From positions 56,611 to 120,610 of the forward strand of contig JAJEGS010000045.1 of the NCBI GenBank assembly GCA_022819745.1: DNA of 64,000 nt, written 5' to 3'. The notes beneath the pieces were generated by a model, which saw only the letters and a list, made by a program, of their open reading frames with translations, did not search any database and had not been told where the DNA came from. This document shows positions 1 through 8,489 of the stretch, one piece after another. The translations under genes and the position numbers were made by a program. Source of the DNA: Candidatus Latescibacterota bacterium. GTDB taxonomy: Bacteria > Latescibacterota > UBA2968 > UBA8231. How positions within the stretch are numbered: position 1 is the first letter of the stretch; each line of letters starts with the position of its first letter.

Positions 1-1810
1 GTGCCGCGTTGTAGATGGTCGATGGGCCGCCGTGAAAGCGCCAGCTATCGAGGTTGATGCCCCCGTACTTGTAGGCGAGGTGGAAGACCATCCAGCAGGA
101 GCCCGTCACGCCGATGAAGATGGCCGCCACCAGTGCCCAGAAAACGACTCGCCGACTGCGGCGGTCCATGTTTTGGATCAGCTTCAAGCCATTGGCGACC
201 ATGGCCAGCAGGAAGATGCGGATGTCGGCTGACCAGATGTAAGCAAAGGAGAGGTTGAAGACGCCAGCGGCACCGATTGTCTGCGAGCCAATGCCCTGCA
301 CGATGAGGTCCGGGGCGATCATGGGCGAGCGCACAGCCGCTAGGCCCGCCTCGCACACGACCCGCGAGATGCCGATAAATACCAATAGGGCTACCGCTGC
401 AAAGAGTGCGCCGACCCAGAGCGGAGTGCCCATCAGCCACAGCCAGCCAGCAATGCCTCCGGTGCCGAAAGTTACTCCGAGTACGGCCGCTCGATAGGAC
501 ATAATTTCATCGCCGTCATCGATGTTAGCATCGCGGCTGAGGGCCTTGCGCCATACATCCCGCAAGTGGCCGCGCCCCGTCCACAGCCCCAAGAGCACCA
601 TAGCGATGAGCGCGCCACCGCCCTGATAGGCCAAGAGCGGCTCATACGAGACCCCATAGACGAATTTGCTGGTGGATTTGAGGCCGGATAGGGCGAGGAA
701 TTCGGCTTCGACCTTGGAGAGCAGATAGAAAATCCAGATGCCAGCCGCTATTTGAGTGCTGATGAGATAGGAAAAGCCAACGAGCGCGAAGCTGATCCAA
801 ATTTGCAGGTTCTGCTGGCCGATAAAGGGTACCGACCAAATTAGGCCGAAGTTGGGCAAGGACGGGTAGTACTGGTGCAGGGCCTTGAGGCAGCCGTACG
901 CGAGCGGCAAGGCCGCGCCCCACCACAGGGCACCGTGCTTGAGAAAACCGTTGAGCAGCCCGGTGCCACGCTCGCCTTGCACGATGGCCACCCCGAGCTG
1001 GGTCAGCGGATAGGCCAGCCGCTCGCGCTCGACCCACTGCCGGCGCAAGATTACGGCCGTCGATACCATCGCCACGTACAGCGAGAGGAGCAGTAGTGCC
1101 CACCAGCACAGTGGCTCGACCCAAGTGGCGTAGGGAATGTCGGCGAGCGCGCCGCCCTCGTAAAAGCCGCGGTTGCCAGTGCCGTCATCGACGAGGATGC
1201 GCTGCGAGGGAAAGAGCGGAAAGAGCTTTTCGGCCCATTGGTTGGCCGGGGAGGCATAGTAGAAAATGCCGGTGAGAGCTGGCAAAAGTTGCTGCGTCAG
1301 CCCCATAGTGCAGAGGGCGGAGACGACCAGCAGCATCGCGTACACCAGCACCAGTTCGGCGCGGTTGAGTGCGAGGGTGCCCCCGCGCTGCACCACCGGC
1401 ACGTTCCACAGCGAAGAGAGGACGAGGAAGGCACCAAACCAAAAACCAGGCGAGTACCAATCGACCGCGCCGCGGCTGGCCCAATAGCCGCAAAAGCCGC
1501 CCGTGGCCAGCAGGGCCAGCCCCACTGCTAGGCGGAAGTCGCGGGCGGCGAGCTTGAAGAGCGTATTGAGCAAGCCGACCAGCACCAAAAACAGAAAGAT
1601 GGCCCCCGGAGTGTTGAAGTCGAAGGCCATGTTGGTCGCCCGCATCGCCATGTTGGCGTAGGGCGCACCAATGGACAGGAAGAAGCTGAGGAACGCCCCG
1701 ACCCAAAAGCCGCGCAGCGTCAGGTGCGAGCGGCCTGTGGCATCGGTGAGTCCCTCGTCTTGGCTGCCTTGGAGGTGCTGGCCATACGGAGAGGGTAGCG
1801 ATCTATTCAC
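1..1810 (-). CDS. Large polytopic membrane protein, DUF6785/OPT-like, C-terminus off the window
   Basis: On the minus strand the frame beginning with GTG at 1810 stays open through base 1, giving 603 residues with no stop, so the 3' end lies outside the window. The translation is strongly hydrophobic with many predicted membrane segments (for example around LTLRGFWVGAFLSFFLSIG and ISRVVCEAGLAAVRSP). The layout, with an early membrane segment and a late 'CEAG' helix, resembles the DUF6785 group of oligopeptide-transporter-like proteins; this is recalled by eye, not by search. GTG overlaps the TGA of the upstream peptidase gene by 4 bases, indicating translational coupling and possibly a peptide-related shared role. 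A transported substrate cannot be named. Confidence 0.72.
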   Translation of the reverse strand, partial: MNRSLPSPYGQHLQGSQDEGLTDATGRSHLTLRGFWVGAFLSFFLSIGAPYANMAMRATNMAFDFNTPGAIFLFLVLVGLLNTLFKLAARDFRLAVGLALLATGGFCGYWASRGAVDWYSPGFWFGAFLVLSSLWNVPVVQRGGTLALNRAELVLVYAMLLVVSALCTMGLTQQLLPALTGIFYYASPANQWAEKLFPLFPSQRILVDDGTGNRGFYEGGALADIPYATWVEPLCWWALLLLSLYVAMVSTAVILRRQWVERERLAYPLTQLGVAIVQGERGTGLLNGFLKHGALWWGAALPLAYGCLKALHQYYPSLPNFGLIWSVPFIGQQNLQIWISFALVGFSYLISTQIAAGIWIFYLLSKVEAEFLALSGLKSTSKFVYGVSYEPLLAYQGGGALIAMVLLGLWTGRGHLRDVWRKALSRDANIDDGDEIMSYRAAVLGVTFGTGGIAGWLWLMGTPLWVGALFAAVALLVFIGISRVVCEAGLAAVRSPMIAPDLIVQGIGSQTIGAAGVFNLSFAYIWSADIRIFLLAMVANGLKLIQNMDRRSRRVVFWALVAAIFIGVTGSCWMVFHLAYKYGGINLDSWRFHGGPSTIYNAA

Positions 1811-4449
1811 CGCGCGGTCTGGGGCTTGACGGTGCAGGTGGGACAGACGCGCCGCAGGTGTTCGCGCCGCACCTGCCACAGGTCGTGGGCCTTCACCAAT
1901 TCGCATTCGGCCTGCCCGACCTTACCCCGCCGCTGCAACTTCCTCCGGTCGAGGGTTGAGTCCAGCTTGTGAGTTGGAACCGGGCAGGGGCCGCTGCGAA
2001 AGGCCAGTCCCAAAACCTCTTCTACGGTCCCGTCCTCGCGCACGATGCGGTCTGGAATTGCAAAAGACTCAATGCAGCCGCAGGGCACGGACATCTCGGC
2101 CACGTGATAGGCCGTGCTCGTGTCGTGCGTCGAGCCCAGCGCGAGAATGTAGCCGCCGTCGTGGACCAATTTGCCGATTGGGCTGTCTTGCGCCCAGATC
2201 CCAGCTTCGAGATGACCTTGGCAATAGTAGCTGGCACGCGGCCCAATCGCCGCTACCGCGTGGGTGGGATGCATGCTGCGCTCAGCTTCGGTGCGCCGCC
2301 ACAGTGCGTCTGGGATGGTGCCGTTGGTGGTGGGCGTGGTCAGCGGGTTGAAGACTTTCGCCGCGCGGTGATTGAATGAAGGTGCCAGCAGGGTCCCGCG
2401 CTTGCCAACCGCCTGCAAGAGCGCATCGACGACAGTCTCGGCACCGCCCTCGACAAAGCCGATAGCCGACAGGGAACTGTGGACCATTAGGTCCATGCCT
2501 GGGGTGACGCCCAAGCGGCGCAAATCCCGCACCAGTTCCTTGCGGCCGATCATATTAGCCGGATCGGTCAATTCGGCGTAGCCCAATTTGGCGTGTGCTG
2601 CGAAGTACTCGTGTACCCGATCAACGGCGACGGGGCCTTCCATCCGCGGCCCGGCCGGATAGTCGGCTTCCTCGCAGGCGATGCGCTCGGCGATTTTGCC
2701 TAAATTCCGGCGGCCGTCGGCCCAAAACAGCGCCCACTGCGGTAGCTGTGCGGTTGAGATACGCGCGTTGATCGCGGATGGCGTATTTTCGGCGGTCGGC
2801 GCGAGTACGGCCGTGCGCCGCGGTACCAGCCGCGCTTGGGCCGTGCGCCGCGCGCGCTTGTCCGGTAGCGCGGCCTCGGCTGCGGCGTCCGCTACTTGCC
2901 GCTCGCTTTCGTCCATGGCCGCCAAAATCTCGCGCCGACCGCCTCCCCAGAGCCAGCGCGTGAGCCGCCGCACACTGCGGCTGTGGGCCTCGCGCACGTA
3001 TTCGGCTTCGGCGCGGGGCCGCTTTTTCTTTTGCAATATGGAGAGAAAATGCTGGGTCTCGGTGCGGACCAACTCCTTCACTTCGCGGCTGCCCATGTCG
3101 GCCAAATAGTACAGATAGGCCGCCATCGAGGCCGCGCAGGTCTCCAGCCCCCGCGGACTGAGCAGGGCTTCCACGTCGGCCGAAGAGTGGTAGGCGTCGA
3201 AGCCGCGCCCGCTCTTGCGGTGATGGGTGGTGATCCAAGGGCAGGGAAATCCGTACTGGGGATCGCCGATCAAGGTGTCAGACGTGGACATGAATCGCGC
3301 TAGATGCACGCGATAGCCAGGCTTGTGTTGCCGCACCCCGGCCCGCAAGATAGCCGCGCCGACCCGATCGACGAAACCTGCCGACATGGGGATCGTCGCG
3401 TGCCACTCCAGCCGGCCATCGCAGACGGCGGGTCGGGAGCCGATCGTGTCGATACACACACCAGCCAAAGGGGTCTGCAAGCGCCGCACCCGCTCTAGAT
3501 AGGCGAAGAACCCGTAGCACTCATAGGCGTTGAGCAGGCGAATGGTGCGCTTGGGGCGCGCGAGTTTACCCGCGCGGATAAGCCCTTCGACCACGCGGGT
3601 GATCTCCAAGGTGGCAGCTACCCCTGAAGCGTTGTCGATGGCCCCCGGCTCGGCGCTGTGCGCGATGGCCCACACTTCGGCCTGCGGGTCGCCGGCTCCC
3701 TCGATGATGCCGCTGACCACGTCGTGGCTGCCGACGTATTTGCGGATGTCGGCTCGCACGTGCAGGGTTAGGGGGCCACGTTGCTGCGCCAGCCGCCGCA
3801 ACCGCTTCCCTTGCTGCTCAGAGATCACAAAGCCCACCAACTGCGCCGCCGCATGTTCGAGGGGAATTGCACCCCACCCGAATTTGGTCCACGCCACTGC
3901 CTTGGGCAGGTTGGGCACCGGCCGGTCGGTTATAACGGCGGCGGCCCCTTTAGTAGCTAAAAGAGCGAGGTGGACGCGCGGATCTAGCTTGGTCAGCACA
4001 ATTGCACTAGCCAGTCCGTCGGTTGGCTGCCGTTGGATGTCTTCGACTTGGTCGAGAATCACCAACCGCAGCCGCAAACCATCTGCCGGGGTCGCCGCGC
4101 TCCACTGGATGACGTGCCAGGGATTTTCCTGCCAATCCAGTATTCGCTCGGTGAGCGGATGCACCACATCCACAGTCGCGCCCGCGACATCGGCGGCCTC
4201 GCGGATGATCCACCGGCCCGACCCCAACCGCCCTCCGGTCTGGATGGATTCGACCTCCACGCGTGCGCCGGTGGCCTCGTAGCGGCTAGTTAGCGTGGCG
4301 GTCGTTTCGCCGAAGCGGTCAAATGAATTCCAGCGATCGGTTTGTACCACATCTCGCGCCGCCGCCATCATCTCCTGCCCATCCGCCTGCTGCAACATCA
4401 GCGGTAGAGTTTGGCGACAAAGCTGCTGCAACGACTTCGCGCTAGGCAT
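1807..4449 (-). CDS. M28-type aminopeptidase fused to AAC(3)-family N-acetyltransferase
   Basis: The 880-residue protein starts at ATG 4449, with GGAGG 7 to 11 bases upstream; an in-frame start at 4500 lacks this signal. The N-terminal two thirds look like an M28/DUF4910-type metallo-aminopeptidase, with a zinc-site segment HSAEPGAIDNASGV and later histidines (THHRKSGRGFDAYHSS). After a linker of roughly 150 residues the last ~250 residues match the aminoglycoside 3-N-acetyltransferase fold: GMDLMVHSSLSAIGFVEGG and HPTHAVAAIG, which holds the usual acetyl-transfer histidine. Chromosomal AAC(3)-like proteins often act on unknown amines, so antibiotic resistance should not be assumed. The fusion suggests coupled peptide or amide hydrolysis and amine acetylation. 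It overlaps the membrane protein downstream by 4 bases. Confidence 0.8.
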   Translation of the reverse strand: MPSAKSLQQLCRQTLPLMLQQADGQEMMAAARDVVQTDRWNSFDRFGETTATLTSRYEATGARVEVESIQTGGRLGSGRWIIREAADVAGATVDVVHPLTERILDWQENPWHVIQWSAATPADGLRLRLVILDQVEDIQRQPTDGLASAIVLTKLDPRVHLALLATKGAAAVITDRPVPNLPKAVAWTKFGWGAIPLEHAAAQLVGFVISEQQGKRLRRLAQQRGPLTLHVRADIRKYVGSHDVVSGIIEGAGDPQAEVWAIAHSAEPGAIDNASGVAATLEITRVVEGLIRAGKLARPKRTIRLLNAYECYGFFAYLERVRRLQTPLAGVCIDTIGSRPAVCDGRLEWHATIPMSAGFVDRVGAAILRAGVRQHKPGYRVHLARFMSTSDTLIGDPQYGFPCPWITTHHRKSGRGFDAYHSSADVEALLSPRGLETCAASMAAYLYYLADMGSREVKELVRTETQHFLSILQKKKRPRAEAEYVREAHSRSVRRLTRWLWGGGRREILAAMDESERQVADAAAEAALPDKRARRTAQARLVPRRTAVLAPTAENTPSAINARISTAQLPQWALFWADGRRNLGKIAERIACEEADYPAGPRMEGPVAVDRVHEYFAAHAKLGYAELTDPANMIGRKELVRDLRRLGVTPGMDLMVHSSLSAIGFVEGGAETVVDALLQAVGKRGTLLAPSFNHRAAKVFNPLTTPTTNGTIPDALWRRTEAERSMHPTHAVAAIGPRASYYCQGHLEAGIWAQDSPIGKLVHDGGYILALGSTHDTSTAYHVAEMSVPCGCIESFAIPDRIVREDGTVEEVLGLAFRSGPCPVPTHKLDSTLDRRKLQRRGKVGQAECELVKAHDLWQVRREHLRRVCPTCTVKPQTAR

Positions 4450-4503
4450 GATTTCCTCCTTTTTAGACCCTAATAAAAGTCGAGGCATGGATTGAAACAA
4501 AAA

Positions 4504-4545
4504 AGCGGAGAGCTAGCGGACGAAAACGTCCACCAACTCTCCGCT
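4504..4545 (-). terminator. Intrinsic terminator of the small HTH gene
   Basis: Inverted repeat AGCGGAGAG (4504-4512) / CTCTCCGCT (4537-4545), with an inner GGAC/GTCC pairing. Read on the minus strand the stem is followed by a run of T (complement of 4498-4504). It lies between the HTH gene and the peptidase gene and would end the HTH transcript. Confidence 0.75.
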
Positions 4546-4570
4546 GGCCGAGCGCAGTATGCGATGCCTA

Positions 4571-4828
4571 TTAGTTGAGGTCGAGGACCTCCTCTAGCGC
4601 CTTGATCTCTTGCAGGTCGATGTCGATGTCTTCCAAGAGATCGTCGTCGCGCTGGCGGCCAAACTCCTCGCGCCGCCGCCGTTTGCGCGCATAGGGGGTC
4701 TCGATTTTATAGAGCCGACAGAGCCGACTGAAACTGCCCGGGGCAATACCCAGCGCACGGCTAGCCTCTTGATTGCTCGCGTAAATGCGCGCCGCGCGCC
4801 TGATGCGTTCTGGCTCGATTTTGCGCAT
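4571..4828 (-). CDS. Small helix-turn-helix protein
   Basis: 85 residues from ATG 4828 (MRKIEPERIRRAARIY...), with a GGAGAG ribosome-binding-like sequence upstream. The first ~45 residues look like a Fis/Trp-repressor-type HTH: ARIYASNQEASRALGIAPGSFSRLCRLYKI. A basic patch (ARKRRRREE) follows, then an acidic tail rich in Asp/Glu (DDDLLEDIDIDL). The frame stays open upstream to 5044, but that extension runs through a terminator-like hairpin at 4916-4939 and looks non-coding. Probably a DNA-binding regulator; target unknown. It is separated from the peptidase gene by its own terminator. Confidence 0.55.
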   Translation of the reverse strand: MRKIEPERIRRAARIYASNQEASRALGIAPGSFSRLCRLYKIETPYARKRRRREEFGRQRDDDLLEDIDIDLQEIKALEEVLDLN

Positions 4829-4915
4829 GAGTTGTTTTCTCTCCAGATCTTCAATTGGTGCGAAGTTCGACGAAATTGAACGAAAAAAGCCGCAGCATTT
4901 TTGCGCCACGGCCAT

Positions 4916-4939
4916 CAAAAAAGCCGCTGGAAAGCGGCT
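4916..4939 (-). terminator. Terminator-like hairpin on the minus strand
   Basis: AGCCGCT (4922-4928), loop GGAA, AGCGGCT (4933-4939). On the minus strand it is followed by six T (complement of 4917-4922). A second stem, CGGGAC (4968-4973) / GTCCCG (5003-5008), lies just upstream on that strand. The pair would suit a short minus-strand RNA of about 100 nt, because no protein gene ends here. Confidence 0.5.
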
Positions 4940-5059
4940 GGATCGAAATCGATGTATCGCCGGTTTCCGGGACGCAAAAGTGCCCTCCTTCTCGAAAGCG
5001 CTGTCCCGAAAACCCCGTGGGAAAGCCCTTGCACGCGCGGTCAATCGCTTAAGATGATG

Positions 5060-5321
5060 CGAATGCGAGGTGAGTTCCCGATTCGGCTGGGCGTTTTAGC
5101 CAGCCGATGCACACAACCTGAAGAGTCGTGCGTGTATCCTAGGGATTGGGACGAACGCGCAACGCTCGGATGCTGTTCGTAGCCCGCATATTTGGGATCG
5201 TATGGCCGCCCCCATCGGGGAGCTGGCTCCTGAGACTACACGAGGATCGATGTGCGAAGAAAATCATTCTTTGAGGCCCTCCTCTCCTATGGTGATGTGC
5301 AATTTGCTTTGCACGGTTTTT
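5060..5321 (+). ncRNA. Candidate structured RNA with promoter and terminator
   Basis: A promoter-like pair, TTGCAC (5029-5034) and TAAGAT (5050-5055), has a short 15-base spacer. The following ~250 bases are rich in hairpins: CGGCTGG/CCAGCCG (5084-5106), GAAC/GTTC and CCC/GGG stems, and a long-range TGCACA/TGTGCG pairing. The stretch ends in a stem followed by five T (5297-5321). It could be an independent RNA (6S-like in size) or a leader/riboswitch for the mutarotase gene 170 bases downstream. I could not match it to the 6S, SRP, RNase P, tmRNA, TPP, SAM or cobalamin consensus. Confidence 0.35.
5297..5321 (+). terminator. Intrinsic terminator
   Basis: Stem GTGCAA (5297-5302) / TTGCAC (5309-5314), six-base loop, then GG and five T. 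It ends plus-strand transcription ahead of the mutarotase gene, or acts as an expression platform if the upstream RNA is a leader. Confidence 0.6.
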
Positions 5322-5493
5322 GACTGCCTTTTAGTTTCAGTTTCAAGGTGATATATTGTCAAGGAAAAAATGGCTAAGAATAGAAAAAAAAGAACTTTAC
5401 GTCATTTTCTGAATATCTCTTTATTTATCCGCATATTTATCAATCAATCTGCGCCAGATGGCGCGCGATTCCTAACAATATAAGGAGACCATT

Positions 5494-5814
5494 ATGTATT
5501 CGATTGGCTTAGCTATGCGGCTGCGTCCCGATGCGTACGCCGAGTACAAACAAGCCCACGACGACCTGTGGCCCGAAATCGCCGACAGCATGGCCGACAA
5601 CGAGGTCAGCATGGCCATCTACCGCTTGGACGAATACCTCATCATCCACGCGGTTGCCCCCACCGAGGAAGACTGGCTCAAGAGCCGCCAAGTTCCCATT
5701 CTAGAAGAGTGGTACGACTACATGGCCCAGTTGCTGGAGACCGACGCCGAGGGGGAGATCATCTTCGAGGAGCTACCTGAAGCCTTTGCCTTTGGGATGT
5801 TCAAGGAAGAGTGA
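5494..5814 (+). CDS. rhaM: L-rhamnose mutarotase
   Basis: A 106-residue protein of the RhaM/YiiL family, which interconverts alpha and beta anomers of L-rhamnose (or L-fucose-like sugars). The family signature is visible: AMRLRPDAYAEYKQAHDDLWPEI places Tyr18 and His22 where the E. coli enzyme has its active-site residues, and the WYDYM segment supplies the conserved aromatics. AAGGAG precedes the ATG. It ends 3 bases before the convergent FAH-family gene and lies beside a BMC operon, so it probably feeds deoxysugar catabolism. Length is normal for the family. Confidence 0.85.
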   Translation: MYSIGLAMRLRPDAYAEYKQAHDDLWPEIADSMADNEVSMAIYRLDEYLIIHAVAPTEEDWLKSRQVPILEEWYDYMAQLLETDAEGEIIFEELPEAFAFGMFKEE

Positions 5815-5817
5815 ACG

Positions 5818-6621
5818 CTAGGCTGCTTCCACCGGATTTTGCAGTCGGCCGATCTGGTCTACTTCCACTACTACCTCGTCTCCGGCGGTAAGCCACACGG
5901 GCGGTTTGCGCGCAAAACCCACGCCCTGCGGGGTGCCGGTGAGAATGACCGTGCCCGGCAGCAAAGTCGTATCTTCGCTGAGGAATTCGATTAGTTCAGC
6001 GACCGTGAAGATCATGTCGCCGGTGGTGTGATCCTGCATGGTTGCGCCGTTGAGAATCGTGCGGATGCCGAGGGTTTGCGGGTCGGGGATTTCGTCGGCG
6101 GTGACCAGCACCGGCCCCAACGGGCAGAAGGTGTCAAAGCCCTTGCCGCGGATCCACTGTCCGCCGCCGCCGTGGAGTTGCCACTTGCGGGCTGAGACGT
6201 CGTTGGCGCACGTGTATCCGAGCACGTAGCTGAGAGCGTCGGCTCGCGCCACATTGCGGGCGGCCTTGCCGATTACCACCGCGAGTTCGCACTCGTAGTC
6301 AACTTCTGGGCCGCGGCGGCAGCAGGCTGGCAGCAGGATCGGGTCGCCCGGGCCGCAGACCGCGCTCGTGGGCTTGGCAAAGACGACGGGCTGCTCGGGC
6401 GGCTCGAGGCCGGATTCAGCCGCGTGCTCGCGGTAGTTTAGTCCAATGCAGAAAATGTTGGTCGGGGCCAGCGGCGCGAGCAGTCTTTTGACGGACACTT
6501 GTTCGCCGGTGGGGACTAGATCTGCGAAGAGATCGCCGGCGAGTACGGAGGCTTGGTCTCCCTCGGCTTCAAGGCCCCAACGGACGACGTCGTCAGCGTC
6601 GATAAAGCGGATGATGCGCAT
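5818..6621 (-). CDS. Fumarylacetoacetate hydrolase (FAH) family protein
   Basis: 267 residues with the FAH C-terminal fold. Likely metal ligands are Glu110 and Glu112 (VDYECELAVVIG) and Asp141 (NDVSARK). KGFDTFCPLGP and the late TGTPQGVGF loop are family hallmarks. Members include acylpyruvases and 2,4-diketo-3-deoxy-L-rhamnonate or L-fuconate hydrolases. The neighbouring rhamnose mutarotase and BMC aldolase favour a sugar-acid diketone substrate, but that is inference. The gene is divergent from the BMC operon across a 138-base region. Oxaloacetate tautomerase/decarboxylase or 5-oxopent-3-ene activity are alternatives. Confidence 0.8.
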   Translation of the reverse strand: MRIIRFIDADDVVRWGLEAEGDQASVLAGDLFADLVPTGEQVSVKRLLAPLAPTNIFCIGLNYREHAAESGLEPPEQPVVFAKPTSAVCGPGDPILLPACCRRGPEVDYECELAVVIGKAARNVARADALSYVLGYTCANDVSARKWQLHGGGGQWIRGKGFDTFCPLGPVLVTADEIPDPQTLGIRTILNGATMQDHTTGDMIFTVAELIEFLSEDTTLLPGTVILTGTPQGVGFARKPPVWLTAGDEVVVEVDQIGRLQNPVEAA

Positions 6622-6690
6622 GTCTTTCTCCTTTGTTTTTCCACCATTTGCACAAACCTTAAGGCAGGGCTAGCAGCCCGTCAAATGACC

Positions 6691-6719
6691 TTGACGCTCA
6701 GAGAGGGGCCGCCTATTTT
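6691..6719 (+). promoter_or_regulatory. Sigma-70-like promoter of the BMC operon
   Basis: TTGACG (6691-6696), a 17-base spacer and TATTTT (6714-6719). This is close to consensus with ideal spacing, 41 bases before the GTG of the aldehyde dehydrogenase gene. No adjacent regulator gene was seen. Confidence 0.65.
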
Positions 6720-6759
6720 CCCCATTCTCAAATATTAGATCCAACGCGAGGAAAAAAGC

Positions 6760-8172
6760 GTGTCCCAAAATGTCAGCGAAGAACACGTACGCAAAATAGT
6801 CGAAGAAGTGGTACAGCGAGTCGTCAGCGGCGGGAACGGCAGCGAGGGCGGGGACACAGGTGTCTTCTCGACGGTTGACGCGGCCGTCCAAAGTGCGACT
6901 CGTGCCCAGCAGCAATTGGTCGCCTTGTCGCTGGAGGAGCGCAAAAAGATCGTCGAAGCCCTCCGGCAGACGGCGCACGCTCACGCCGAGGAATTTTCGC
7001 GGCGGGCCTTGGCCGAGACGGGCATGGGGCGGCTGGAAGACAAGATCATCAAGCACCAAGTCGCGGCGGACACCACGCCCGGCGTCGAAGACCTAGAGGC
7101 CACTTCGTGGACCGGCGATCACGGGCTGACCGTAGTAGAAATGGCCCCCTACGGGGTCATCGGCGCGGTTACTCCATCGACGCATCCCGTACCGACGATG
7201 GTCAACAACGCCATTTGTATTGTCGCCGCGGGGAACTCGGTCGTCTTCAACGTACATCCGGCGGGCAGAAAAGTCTCCATGTTCGCGGTGGGCTTGATTA
7301 ATCAGGCCATCGTCGCAGTTGGCGGCCCGGCCAATTTGGTGACTGCGGTCGAAACGCCGACCATCGAGACGGCCAACGAATTGTTCAACCACCCGGACAT
7401 CCGCCTGTTGCTGGTCACAGGGGGGCCGGGCGTGGCCAAGGCCGCGCTGGGCAGCCCCAAAAAGGCCATCGTCGCTGGCCCGGGCAATCCGCCGGTGGTC
7501 GTCGATGAAACGGCTGATTTGGCCAAGGCCGCGCGCGACATCATCGACGGGGGGGGCTTCGACAACAACATTCTCTGCATCGGCGAGAAGCAGGTCTTTG
7601 CCGTCGCGTCCATTGCCGACGAGCTCAAGCGGCTGATGGTCCAGTACAATGCATACGAGCTCGATGCGCGGCAGGTCGAGACGCTCGCGCAGGTGGCCTT
7701 TGTCGATGGGACGGACGGACATCTCGTAGCCAACCGCGAGCTGGTGGGGCGCGATGCCGCCGTGCTCGGCGAGCGTCTCGGCCTGCGGCTCGACTCGTCG
7801 CTGCGCATGCTCATTGGCGAAACCGACGCCAACCACGTCTTTGTGCGCGAGGAGCAGATGATGCCCTTTCTGCCGATCGTGCGGGTGCCCAACGTCGATC
7901 AGGCCATCCGCGAGGCCGTCATCTCCGAGCACGGGTACGGGCACACGGCCGTGATCCATTCGCGCAATATCGAAAACATGCACAACATGGCCTGCGCCGT
8001 GGATACCACCATTTTCGTCAAGAACGGTCCTTCCTACGCCGGGGTTGGCTTGGGCGGCGAGGGCTTTGGGACGTACTCCATTGCCGGGCCGACGGGCGAG
8101 GGCCTGACTTCGCCGCGCACCTTTACCCGCCAGCGCCGCTGCGCTCTCGTCGATTACTTCCGCATCACCTGA
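6760..8172 (+). CDS. pduP: BMC-associated CoA-acylating aldehyde dehydrogenase
   Basis: 470 residues of the PduP/EutE family, which oxidise an aldehyde to acyl-CoA with NAD+ inside microcompartments. Residues ~5-21 (SEEHVRKIVEEVVQRVV) form an amphipathic helix of the encapsulation-peptide type, followed by a Gly-rich linker. The catalytic Cys is Cys273 in DNNILCIGEKQ, and MAPYGVIGAVTPSTHP is the cofactor-binding start typical of this branch. Start is GTG 6760 with GAGG upstream. It is the first gene of the operon and ends overlapping the vertex-protein ATG. The aldehyde is not fixed by sequence; lactaldehyde or propionaldehyde are reasonable guesses. The symbol reflects family, not a proven propanediol role. 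Confidence 0.88.
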   Translation: MSQNVSEEHVRKIVEEVVQRVVSGGNGSEGGDTGVFSTVDAAVQSATRAQQQLVALSLEERKKIVEALRQTAHAHAEEFSRRALAETGMGRLEDKIIKHQVAADTTPGVEDLEATSWTGDHGLTVVEMAPYGVIGAVTPSTHPVPTMVNNAICIVAAGNSVVFNVHPAGRKVSMFAVGLINQAIVAVGGPANLVTAVETPTIETANELFNHPDIRLLLVTGGPGVAKAALGSPKKAIVAGPGNPPVVVDETADLAKAARDIIDGGGFDNNILCIGEKQVFAVASIADELKRLMVQYNAYELDARQVETLAQVAFVDGTDGHLVANRELVGRDAAVLGERLGLRLDSSLRMLIGETDANHVFVREEQMMPFLPIVRVPNVDQAIREAVISEHGYGHTAVIHSRNIENMHNMACAVDTTIFVKNGPSYAGVGLGGEGFGTYSIAGPTGEGLTSPRTFTRQRRCALVDYFRIT

Positions 8173-8486
8173 TGCTCCTCGGTCAAGTCAAAGGGCACCT
8201 AATTTCCACGGCCAAGGTCCCGAGCCTGCACGGCAAGAAGCTGTTAGTCGTCGAAATCGCGTCGGTGCGCGAGCACGGTTTGGTGCTGACCGGGCGGGAT
8301 ATGGTTTGCATTGACGCGGTGCAAGCGGGCAAGGGCGAGTTGGTGATTTTGGTGCAGGGCAGCTCGTCGCGGATCGCCCCGAACTTGGGCGATGTGCCAA
8401 CCGACGCGGTAATCGTCGGGATCGTCGATTCGCTACAGGCGATGGGCAAGGACTTCGACTGTCGGCAACTGAGCCGCGAAGGATAA
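8172..8486 (+). CDS. BMC pentameric vertex protein (EutN/CcmL family)
   Basis: 104 residues, the usual size of BMC-P proteins that cap icosahedral vertices. Seen: the start MLLGQVKGHLISTAKVPSLHGKKLLVVE, the central GRDMVCIDAVQAGKGELVILVQGSSSR loop and the VGIVDSL ending. It overlaps the aldehyde dehydrogenase stop by one base. It is the only vertex protein in the window, whereas many deoxysugar BMC loci carry several. Confidence 0.93.
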   Translation: MLLGQVKGHLISTAKVPSLHGKKLLVVEIASVREHGLVLTGRDMVCIDAVQAGKGELVILVQGSSSRIAPNLGDVPTDAVIVGIVDSLQAMGKDFDCRQLSREG

Positions 8487-8489
8487 GAG

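Larger units (their letters stand above)
4829..5493. other. Gene-free interval with structured RNA signals
   Basis: No open frame here has protein-like composition. It holds the minus-strand hairpin/terminator at 4916-4939, the candidate plus-strand RNA at about 5060-5321, and an AT-rich stretch (5321-5480) with a TATATT box near 5352. The AT-rich stretch leads to the AAGGAG ribosome-binding site of the mutarotase gene. Confidence 0.6.

Noticed and set aside
45..1706. Several short minus-strand frames (for example 45-440, 642-1124, 1185-1706)
   Set aside because: They are out of frame with the single long membrane-protein frame that runs from 1810 to base 1 without a stop.
3530..4282. 250-residue plus-strand frame over the M28 peptidase
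   Set aside because: Antisense shadow; no domain, and the minus-strand protein is well supported.
5060..5321. Match to a TPP riboswitch because of CTGAGA in this stretch
   Set aside because: The remaining conserved TPP elements are absent, and so is a thiamine gene nearby.
7093..7983. 296-residue open frame antisense to the aldehyde dehydrogenase gene
   Set aside because: It is a shadow of a GC-rich gene; the translation has no recognisable domain and the sense frame is a clear PduP-type enzyme.
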